Assembly (NCBI GenBank): GCA_029777145.1
Contig: JAKOSS010000582.1
Coordinates: 1 to 16,210, forward strand
Origin: Acidobacteriota bacterium
GTDB taxonomy: Bacteria > Acidobacteriota > Blastocatellia > Pyrinomonadales > Pyrinomonadaceae
Reading direction: 5' to 3'
DNA: 16,210 nucleotides
Positions 6,045 through 13,020 of the stretch are shown one piece after another. The number at the start of each line of letters is the position of its first letter. Positions within the stretch are counted from its first letter, which is position 1. The position numbers and the translations under genes are program-made. The notes beneath the pieces were generated by a model that was not told the origin of the DNA, ran no database searches, and saw nothing but the letters and a program-made list of their open reading frames with translations.

Positions 6045-8108
6045 TCACCGGTCGCGGTCCGCGCCGGCGGCGGTTATCTGCTCCAAAAGACGTTTCATCG
6101 TTGCCGAAGCCCGCTTGTCGGCAACGACCTCCTGATATTTCTGGCAGATCGGCATATGTTGGTCAAACTCGTCCCATTTTCGCTGAACGACGAGCGTGTA
6201 GGCGAGTTTGCATTCGGCTGAATAGACCGCTGAATTGTCGGTCCGGTAATGATACCGAAAGATCGGCAGCGACTCGCGGAGCATCTCTTCGGCGATCTCG
6301 AACCTGGCCTTGCCGGTCGCGGGCAAGATCGCCCGGTAATACGCATCGTGAATGCTGGCGGCGTATTCCGGCAGGATGAGGGCGGCGGTGTATGCCTCCA
6401 GCATGTACGCCAGGTTCAGATTCCTGGGGTTCGTGTCCCGCATCATCATTATGGCCCGCATCAGCAATTCGGCGCGCTCGTCATCAGTCTTTCCGATCAC
6501 GCCGTAGGCGTAGAACAGGTCTTTGGCAACAAGCTCGTGCCATTCACCGAATGCTTGCTTGCGCAATTCAAGCGCCCGCAGCGAGTGAAAGAGCCCGCGG
6601 GATTCGAACTCAGGTTGTGCCTTCCCTGCCATCAAAAAGACCTCCGCGAACTTATGGTGAAGTTCGGCCGCGACGTCGGGCTCTTCGGCAAATTCGGTGT
6701 CGATCTTGTCGCTCAGGTCTTCGAGCGCGCCGATCACCCGCGCCTGGCCTCTGTACTTCGCCCCGTCCGCGTACCAGGCCGGATTGCCGTAGGCGATGAT
6801 CTTCGACATAAAGGCCGTGATCTTCTCGGCCTTGGCCCGCTCGGTCTTGGAGCGCACGCTCTCTATCTCGGCAATGTTCCGGGCCGATTCCGCCACCGCT
6901 GCCTGAGCCCGGGCGACGTTCGCCTGCCAGATCGCGATTGCCGCCCCGGTGATCAGACTGGCGACAACAATCGCTCCTGCCGCTACACCTATCTTATTGC
7001 GTTTAATGAACTTACGAAGACGATAGGAAACCGTCGCCGTCCGTGCCTCGACGGGTTGTCCGTCGACATACCGCCAAATGTCGGCGGCGAACGCGTCGGC
7101 ACTCCGATACCGGTGTTCGGGTTCCGTGCTCATCGCCTTGAGGATGATGTTGTCGATGTCGCCCCGCAGTTCCGCACTCCGTGACGGCTCGGCACACGTC
7201 CGGCTCGGGAGCATCGCGTCACTGCCGCCGACGCCGCTCGCGCCCGAAACGAACGGATGAATCTCGGTCAGCATCTTGTACAGGACGACCCCGAGGCTGT
7301 AAATGTCGGCCGTCGTTTTCGCCGGCGCGCCATTCTTCTGTTCGGGAGAAGCATACTGCGGCGTCAGGGCGATGTTCAGCGTGTCCGCCCCGGAGTGCGC
7401 GTCAAGAAGTTTCGATACTCCGAAATCCAGAAGCTTCGGGGTGCCGTCGGCGGTGACGAGGATATTCGACGGTTTCAGATCCCTGTGAATGATGAGATTT
7501 TCGTGGAGCACCGCGACCGAAGCACAGACTTTGGCAAACAGTTTCAGCCGGTCCTTGAGAGTGAGGTCATTTTCGGCACAATACCGGTCGATCGGTACGC
7601 CGTCGACGAATTCCATCACGATATACGGTATGCCGTCGCCGGTCGTGCCGGCGTCGAGGACGCGGGCAATGTTCTGGTGATCAAGCTTCGACTGGATCCG
7701 GATCTCGCGCTTGAAAAGTTCGCGGACGCTTCCGGCGTTGAATTCCCTCCGTAGAAATTTGATCGCGACCGATTGTTCGAACTTCCCGTCGGTCCGGCGT
7801 CCCAGAAAGACCGACCCCATGCCGCCGGTCCCGAGTTCACGAACGACCTCGTAGGAACCGATCATACTGCCGATGACGCCGGCTTGCCCGCCATCACCGT
7901 CAAGCAATTCGGCCGACAAACCGCTTGCCGGAAGCGACATGAAACCGCCCGCGTCGGGCTCGAGCGCGAGCAGCGCCTCGACCTCGCGGCGGACATCGTC
8001 TGCGACCCGCGCCCCGTCAAGCAGCGTCCGGCGCCCGTCCGCATCCAGCGTCAGGGCGTCGGAAAGCAATTCCTTGACGGTCTGCCATGAATCAGCCTTT
8101 GTCGCCAT
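6045..8108 (-). CDS. transmembrane Ser/Thr protein kinase (PknB-like) with C-terminal TPR-like region
   Basis: A 687-residue bacterial Hanks-type kinase. In numbering from the ATG at 8108, the glycine loop is ELGTGGMGSV (91-100) and the catalytic Lys is K117 (VAIKFL), with E135 as its likely helix-C partner. The catalytic loop is HRDLKPSN (208-215) with D210, the DFG motif is at 228-230, the activation segment includes TPQYASPEQ (249-257), and D268 lies in ADIYSLG. All key residues are present, so it should be active. A short N-terminal helical region (about 5-55) is common in acidobacterial kinases. One membrane helix spans about 373-394, followed by an Ala/Glu-rich coiled coil and about 250 periplasmic residues with weak TPR character (SLRALELRKQAFG). 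An in-frame TTG at 8141 could add 11 residues, but its AGGAAGG is only 1 nt away. The gene follows the ECF sigma gene, a pairing common in Acidobacteriota. Confidence 0.92.
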   Translation of the reverse strand: MATKADSWQTVKELLSDALTLDADGRRTLLDGARVADDVRREVEALLALEPDAGGFMSLPASGLSAELLDGDGGQAGVIGSMIGSYEVVRELGTGGMGSVFLGRRTDGKFEQSVAIKFLRREFNAGSVRELFKREIRIQSKLDHQNIARVLDAGTTGDGIPYIVMEFVDGVPIDRYCAENDLTLKDRLKLFAKVCASVAVLHENLIIHRDLKPSNILVTADGTPKLLDFGVSKLLDAHSGADTLNIALTPQYASPEQKNGAPAKTTADIYSLGVVLYKMLTEIHPFVSGASGVGGSDAMLPSRTCAEPSRSAELRGDIDNIILKAMSTEPEHRYRSADAFAADIWRYVDGQPVEARTATVSYRLRKFIKRNKIGVAAGAIVVASLITGAAIAIWQANVARAQAAVAESARNIAEIESVRSKTERAKAEKITAFMSKIIAYGNPAWYADGAKYRGQARVIGALEDLSDKIDTEFAEEPDVAAELHHKFAEVFLMAGKAQPEFESRGLFHSLRALELRKQAFGEWHELVAKDLFYAYGVIGKTDDERAELLMRAIMMMRDTNPRNLNLAYMLEAYTAALILPEYAASIHDAYYRAILPATGKARFEIAEEMLRESLPIFRYHYRTDNSAVYSAECKLAYTLVVQRKWDEFDQHMPICQKYQEVVADKRASATMKRLLEQITAAGADRDR

Positions 8109-8169
8109 AGTTTGGGGATAGCCCGCATTGAAATGCGCCAAACCTTCCTGAATTCGGACAACAAAACCT

Positions 8170-8736
8170 TCAGCCGTTCAATTCACGATAAAGCCACAGC
8201 CTCGCGGATTCCCATTCCCTGCCGACCGTGCGCTCGGAAGTCCCGAGCGCTTCGGCGATCTCGGCATTCGTCATCCCGCCGAAAAAACGCATCTCGACGA
8301 TCTTTGCTTGCCGCTCGTCGATCTTTGACAACTGATCGAGCACGTCATCGATCGCAAGGATCGCCGCCGCCCGCTCCTCGACCGCGACCTGGATGTCTTC
8401 GATCGAGAAGTGAACGAAGTTTCCGCCGCGTTTGCCGGTCGCGCGTTTTCGCGCGTGGTCGACCAATACCTGACGCATCAGCCTCGACGCAATGCCGTAA
8501 AAATGGTGACGATCTTGCCATTCGACGCTGGCCTGCCCGGAAATTCGCATGAAGGCCTCGTGCACGAGCGCCGTCGGCTGCAGCGTGTGGTCCGCCCGCT
8601 CGCGCGACATGATCGCTCGCGCCTGGCGCTTCATCTCGTCGTAAACGAACGGCAGCAGGCGTTCCTTGGCATCGCTCGCGCCGCGGTTCCACTCGAGAAG
8701 AAGCTGGGTGATTTCCGAAGAAGCGTCCTCTTGCAT
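8170..8736 (-). CDS. ECF-type RNA polymerase sigma factor (Sig-70_X6 / PF07638-like)
   Basis: A 188-residue ECF sigma factor starting at the ATG at 8736; the longer open frame to 8862 adds 42 basic, low-complexity residues that do not look like sigma sequence. Region 2 spans about 6-95: ITQLLLEWNRGASDAKERLL, then LQPTALVHEAFMRI (52-65), HHFYGIASRLMRQVLVDHAR (77-96). Region 4 spans about 128-185: DVLDQLSKIDERQAKIVEMR, FFGGMTNAEIAEALGTSERT (151-170) with its HTH, then VGREWESARLWLYREL. The LVHEAF and MRQVLVDHAR motifs are typical of the ECF subfamily abundant in Acidobacteria and Planctomycetes, often encoded next to Ser/Thr kinases. It is first in a leftward group, 61 bp before the kinase ATG; no anti-sigma gene is seen. 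Phosphorylation by, or cooperation with, the kinase is inferred from context only. Confidence 0.92.
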   Translation of the reverse strand: MQEDASSEITQLLLEWNRGASDAKERLLPFVYDEMKRQARAIMSRERADHTLQPTALVHEAFMRISGQASVEWQDRHHFYGIASRLMRQVLVDHARKRATGKRGGNFVHFSIEDIQVAVEERAAAILAIDDVLDQLSKIDERQAKIVEMRFFGGMTNAEIAEALGTSERTVGREWESARLWLYRELNG

Positions 8737-8861
8737 AACAGAGGCGAACAACGACGCTCGCCGTGTTCGGAATTTTATCGATTCTCGCCCAAAAAAGAAA
8801 TTCGTTTTTTTGGCGGACTTGCGCGTGCGTTCACGCATTTGTCTGAAAAGGCCCAAGTCCA
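8737..8861. promoter_or_regulatory. divergent intergenic region between the ECF sigma gene and the giant secreted-protein gene
   Basis: This 125-bp region must hold the start signals of both flanking transcription units. On the minus strand TAAAAT (8777-8772) is a possible -10 box about 30 nt from the sigma ATG, with no good -35. On the plus strand GAAAAGG (8845-8851) is a plausible ribosome binding site 10 nt before the ATG at 8862. The centre holds an AT-rich inverted repeat (separate entry), and GCGTG/CACGC (8823-8836) forms a small hairpin. Confidence 0.35.
8787..8814. repeat. inverted repeat GCCCAAAAAA / TTTTTTTGGC
   Basis: The left arm (8787-8796) and right arm (8805-8814) pair at 9 of 10 positions around an 8-nt loop, GAAATTCG. 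A run of A followed by a run of T stands out strongly in this GC-rich DNA. It could be a bent A-tract regulatory element, an operator, or a bidirectional attenuator between the divergent genes. Which one cannot be told from sequence. Confidence 0.45.
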
Positions 8862-11540
8862 ATGTCTATGAAGAAGAACTTCCGAGAGCGAATCGTACTG
8901 ATGTCAACAGCCGGCCTGATCGCCTTCGCCGCGTTAGGTTTCCGTTTCTTGCCCGTCGTTTCGTCAGAAAACGGACCGGCGGCGAACAACAAGTCTGCAA
9001 TGCCCGTCACCGTCGTTGCAAAAGGACGGGGGTTTCCAAGGATCAGTTTCGCGGACGGCCAAAACGTCTCGTTGGGCGCTGAACGTGATGCGTCGGGTCC
9101 CGGGCTGGTCGCGATGGCCACCGCAGATTTCGATTCTGACGGCGTCGATGATCTCGTCGCCGTCGACAAAACCGGAGCGGCCCGCGTCTTCAAGGGAAAC
9201 GCCGCGGTCATCGACCCCGTCACTGAACCCGGATCCAACGGCGACGCGACAGGCGAGATCCTTCTCGATGTCGGAAGGTCGATATCGCTTCCGATCGTTC
9301 CTGACTTTTTCGAGGCGGGTGATTTCAATGCCGACGGGCACGCGGACATTCTGGCGGCGGCACGGGGCGGCACCGTCGTCTATTTGGCTGCCGGCGACGG
9401 AGCCGGCGGATTCACGGAACTGTCTGATTTTGGTGTCGGAGGGTCGATTACCGCACTCAGGACGGGCGAGATCGGCCGGGCGGACCAACAAGCGGACCTC
9501 GCCGTGGCGGTCCACGACGGGGATTCCAGTTTCGTGGCGGTTTACGAGCATCCGACTGGCGCTTTTGCCCGACCGCCGGAACGCGTGAAACTCAGCGCAC
9601 CGGCGACCGATATTGCTTTGGGGTTCCTCGAATCAGACAGCTTCGCGGACATCGCCGTCGCCGCGGGAAACAATCTTACCGTCATCCGCGGCCGCGGGCA
9701 GGTTGATCCTTGGGACATGATCGACGGCTCGGGAGTGACGCGTCCGGCGCCGATCGTCGAGACCCGCCTGCTGCCGTTCCAGATCGCCGGGTTAGAGATC
9801 GGGTATTTTACCGAACGCCGGGGCCAAAGCCTGGTGATGGTCTCGGCGGCCGGCGACGTGTTCACGCTCGATATGAAGGGGATCGCGCCGGCGCCGCTTC
9901 CCGCGCGCGGCACACTGACGCGGATCGACACTCCCAAACCGCCGACCGAAGCCCTCCGCGACGGCCGAAAATTCTCGAGCTTCCTTGAGTACCGGGAACC
10001 GATGAGACGGCTGAACGACGATTCCGAGCTGATGTTCCATCTCGAGCTCATTCCGGGTGATGTGACCGATATCGATGCTTATCGGGTCGGACTCGCCGAA
10101 AAACGGGCGGCGGCCCTCGCGGAGATGTCTCCGGAGGCCCGCGCCGCGAGAACGGAAGTCGAACGGAAGGACGCGGAGCGTTCGAAACTACTGGCCATTA
10201 CCGGTTTTCTCGACGCCGTCTCGCCCGGACCGGCCGCCGCCCTCGCACGTTGGGAACTTAAAAAGATCGGCGGCGCTCCGCAGCTCGGCGTCATTTCCGC
10301 GACCGGTTTTTCACGGAAGCTCACAAAGCTGCGGGTCTCCGATTCAGGACGCGACGAACTCGCAGTGATCGATCCGGCAACCAATCGCGTTCATCTTCTG
10401 ATCCGCGAAAACCTTCGCCGGACGGCAGATCCGGCCGCGACCGAGATCGTCTCGCTCGACTGTCCGTCCGCTCCGCTTGCGGTGATGCCGATGCGGCTGA
10501 ACATCGATGGGGTCAGTGATCTCGTGATCCTGCAAGAGGGCGCGGCCGTACCCTCCGTGGTCCTGAGCGTTCCGGCGGCGACCTTTACCGTCACGACGCT
10601 GGCCGACGAGGACGACGGGTCGTGCGACGCATCGTGTTCGTTGCGCGAAGCGATCGACGCCGCAAACAACAGCGCGGGGACAGACACGATCGAATTCGCC
10701 GTGACCGGCCCGATTCAGCCCTCGGCCTCACTTCCGGAGATCGAATTTCCGGTTACCATAAACGGGACAAACGCGCCGGTGCCGCTGGTGGAGATCAATG
10801 GCTCCTTTGCGCCGCTCGGTTCCGCGGGGATCCTTATCAACGCCGCGAATGTGGTCGTGCGACGCCTCTCCGTTACCGGTTTCCGCCAGGATCAACCTGA
10901 TCCCGAAGGGCCGAGCATCGGCGGTCAGGGAATCACCATCTACAATTTCGAGGGTTCGACGCTGGCCGCCTTCAATCGCATCGAGGGCTGCTACCTCGGC
11001 ACCGATTTTGGAACGGCGGATCGCGGCAACGAATCATCCGGGCTCCAGATCTTCGATTCCGACAACAACGTCATCGGGGGAAACACCGCGGCGGCCCGAA
11101 ACGTCATCTCGGGAAACGGCCGCGGCGAGATTCGCGGCAGCACCATCGACGCGCCCGGAATCCAGATCATCGACGGGCGTTTCACGACGGTTCGCGGCAA
11201 CTATATAGGCACCAATTCGTCCGGAACGGCTCCGCTTCCGAACAGCATCGGGATGTTCGCGGTCGGATCGAACAACGAATACGGTGGTGATCCCGCAGGT
11301 TCGATGAACGTCATATCCGGCAACCGGCACCTCACGGCGTTCATCGAGAATGTCGAAGATCCGAATCCGTGTTTCGGTGTCGGTATCTATGAAGTCTCGG
11401 CGCTGAACGAAACGACCGGCGAATGGATCACGCACGACAACCAGATCAAGGGCAACCGTGTCGGCACCAACGCGAACGGAAATGCGGCTGTCGGCAACTG
11501 CCGCACCGGCATTACACCAGTCCGCGCCATTCGACGGTGA
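8862..11540 (+). CDS. giant secreted FG-GAP / CSLREA / beta-helix protein, 5' part (frame broken near 11512)
   Basis: This is the first part of one very large secreted protein; about 884 residues are genuine before the frame break, and the last 9 (TPVRAIRR and the preceding junction) are out of frame. An N-terminal hydrophobic stretch (about 11-28, VLMSTAGLIAFAALGF) is a Sec signal peptide or anchor. FG-GAP/VCBS-type repeats follow: ADFDSDGVDDLVAV (about 88-101), GDFNADGHADILAA (about 152-165), FLESDSFADIAVAA, and RLNIDGVSDLVIL (about 546-558). They are interrupted by a charged helical segment (about 385-470). An exact CSLREA motif (592-597, preceded by DGSCDAS) opens a right-handed beta-helix with repeats such as VRGNYIGTNSSGTAPLPN. 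This architecture is typical of acidobacterial CSLREA proteins. ATG 8862 is preferred over ATG 8868 because of the ribosome binding site spacing. It diverges from the sigma gene. Confidence 0.85.
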   Translation: MSMKKNFRERIVLMSTAGLIAFAALGFRFLPVVSSENGPAANNKSAMPVTVVAKGRGFPRISFADGQNVSLGAERDASGPGLVAMATADFDSDGVDDLVAVDKTGAARVFKGNAAVIDPVTEPGSNGDATGEILLDVGRSISLPIVPDFFEAGDFNADGHADILAAARGGTVVYLAAGDGAGGFTELSDFGVGGSITALRTGEIGRADQQADLAVAVHDGDSSFVAVYEHPTGAFARPPERVKLSAPATDIALGFLESDSFADIAVAAGNNLTVIRGRGQVDPWDMIDGSGVTRPAPIVETRLLPFQIAGLEIGYFTERRGQSLVMVSAAGDVFTLDMKGIAPAPLPARGTLTRIDTPKPPTEALRDGRKFSSFLEYREPMRRLNDDSELMFHLELIPGDVTDIDAYRVGLAEKRAAALAEMSPEARAARTEVERKDAERSKLLAITGFLDAVSPGPAAALARWELKKIGGAPQLGVISATGFSRKLTKLRVSDSGRDELAVIDPATNRVHLLIRENLRRTADPAATEIVSLDCPSAPLAVMPMRLNIDGVSDLVILQEGAAVPSVVLSVPAATFTVTTLADEDDGSCDASCSLREAIDAANNSAGTDTIEFAVTGPIQPSASLPEIEFPVTINGTNAPVPLVEINGSFAPLGSAGILINAANVVVRRLSVTGFRQDQPDPEGPSIGGQGITIYNFEGSTLAAFNRIEGCYLGTDFGTADRGNESSGLQIFDSDNNVIGGNTAAARNVISGNGRGEIRGSTIDAPGIQIIDGRFTTVRGNYIGTNSSGTAPLPNSIGMFAVGSNNEYGGDPAGSMNVISGNRHLTAFIENVEDPNPCFGVGIYEVSALNETTGEWITHDNQIKGNRVGTNANGNAAVGNCRTGITPVRAIRR

Positions 11541-13020
11541 TCGGCTCGATCACGCCGGCGGGCCGCAACCTCGTTTCCGGCAACGATGAGGGCGGAATAT
11601 ACTGCACGCTCGCACCGCCTCTGGTAGTCGTGCCATACCCTACCGTCCGGGATCTGCGGTCGCCAACCGGGGACGGCGGGACGCCGCCGCCCGAGGGGTT
11701 CTGCCGAATTGAGGGCAATGATGTCGGGACCGACGCGACGCGGCTTTTCGCCATCCCCAATACCTACAATCACCTTTTCCTTCAACAGGGACTCAACTTT
11801 CTGAACCCGGCCGGCGGTCTGGGGGTCGACAATTCGAACACCTTTTCAACCATTGGGAACAACGGGGGGACCTCGGCCAACAGCTGCACCGGGTTTTGCA
11901 ATCTTGTATCGGGTGAGACCACGACCGCACCCGGAGCGGTATCGTTCGGCGATCCGGGAATCGTCGGGAACGGACACGAAGGAAGTATCGGAATCTACAA
12001 CAACTACGCGGGGGTGAACTACACCGGGACCTCGGCGATACCGAACGGAAACGGAATTGACTCAAGTACGAGCTACGAGGCGGTCAGTACGACCGTTGGA
12101 ACGGTCGCGACCGGTCCTGGCGGGTCACGAATTTCGCTTGGAAACCTCGCTTCAGGCAACCGGAATGTCGGGATAACGGTCAATCCAAGCGCGACCGGCA
12201 GCTACGCGATGGTGCGCGGAAACCTGGTCGGCACCGACCGCACGGGCCTCACCGCTCTTCCAAATGGAGGCGGCGGCATTGACACCTGGGGAAGCGTCGG
12301 CGGGATATTCCTGGTCGGCGGCGCCGAAGCCGACGAGGGAAACGTGATCGCCGGAAATACTGGTTATGGGCTGAGCATCAACGGCAGCGGCGGGTCGGCG
12401 GCGACCCGCAACAATCGAATCGGCGTCAATCTGGCCGGCGACGCGCTCGGCAACGGCGGCGACGGTGTCATTCTCAAAGATCAGTTCAATTACATCGGCG
12501 ATGTCGGGGCCGGGAATATCATCGCTAATAACGGAGGCAACGGTGTCACGGTCCGACGCGCGTTCGGGAACTCGGCGAATCCCCGCGGAAACCGTATCAA
12601 ATACAATTCGATATACAACAACGGCGGCCTCGGCATTGATCTTTCGGCCGACACGACCACGCCCGTGACCGGTGACGGCGTCACGCCGAACGACTGCGGC
12701 GACGCCGACAGTGGACCTCACGGGCTGCAGAACTTCCCCATTCTGACCGCGCCGGTCTTCAACAACGACGGGACAGTAACCGTCGGAGGGGCGTTCGGAA
12801 GCCTGCCCTCGACGACCTACACACTCGATTTCTACTCGAACTCGCAAGCAGACCCCTCGGATTACGGGGAGGGCGAGACCTATATCGGTTCGGCACAGAT
12901 GACGACCGATGTCGGCGGCATCGCGTCATTCCTCTGGACGTCGACCGGGACGGTTTCATCGGGCCTGAAAATCACGGCCACCGCTTCCGACATTGACGGT
13001 AACACGAGCGAATTCTCCTG
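10581..13020 (+). repeat. protein-level module copy 1: CSLREA + beta-helix + beta-sandwich
   Basis: The copy runs from the pre-CSLREA strand (TFTVTTLADEDDGSC) through the helix to the sandwich marked by TPNDCGDADSGPHGLQNFP and GNTSEFSC. It corresponds in order and spacing to the second copy at 13103-15575. It spans the frame break. Confidence 0.6.
11511..11515 (+). other. frame break in the giant secreted-protein gene (apparent loss of one T)
   Basis: Upstream the frame reads GGC ATT ACA CCA and ends at a TGA at 11538-11540. Downstream the good frame reads TAC ACC AGT CCG from 11513. Adding one T (GGC ATT TAC ACC) restores CRTGIYTSPRHSTVIGS and a single open frame of about 2,327 codons. No slippery heptamer or long homopolymer is present, so programmed slippage looks unlikely. 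A sequencing or assembly error, or a recent inactivating deletion, are the main options. Confidence 0.85.

Noticed and set aside
6249..7184. 311-codon plus-strand open frame over the kinase gene
   Set aside because: It is antisense to the kinase C-terminal half, membrane segment and part of the kinase domain; no domain is recognisable in this direction.
8737..8862. 42-codon N-terminal extension of the sigma factor
   Set aside because: The extension (MDLGLFRQMRERTRKSAKKT and onward) is basic and low-complexity, would cross the AT-rich intergenic inverted repeat, and is not part of the ECF fold.
11423..11512. ATG at 11423 as the start of a separate 1,473-residue protein
   Set aside because: The first 30 codons read the beta-helix DNA of the upstream frame out of phase, and there is no signal peptide or ribosome binding site. 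The 3' part belongs to the gene starting at 8862.
11505..11520. programmed -1 ribosomal frameshift
   Set aside because: The site CGGCATTACACC lacks an X-XXY-YYZ slippery heptamer, and no strong downstream hairpin is evident; a missing T explains it more simply.
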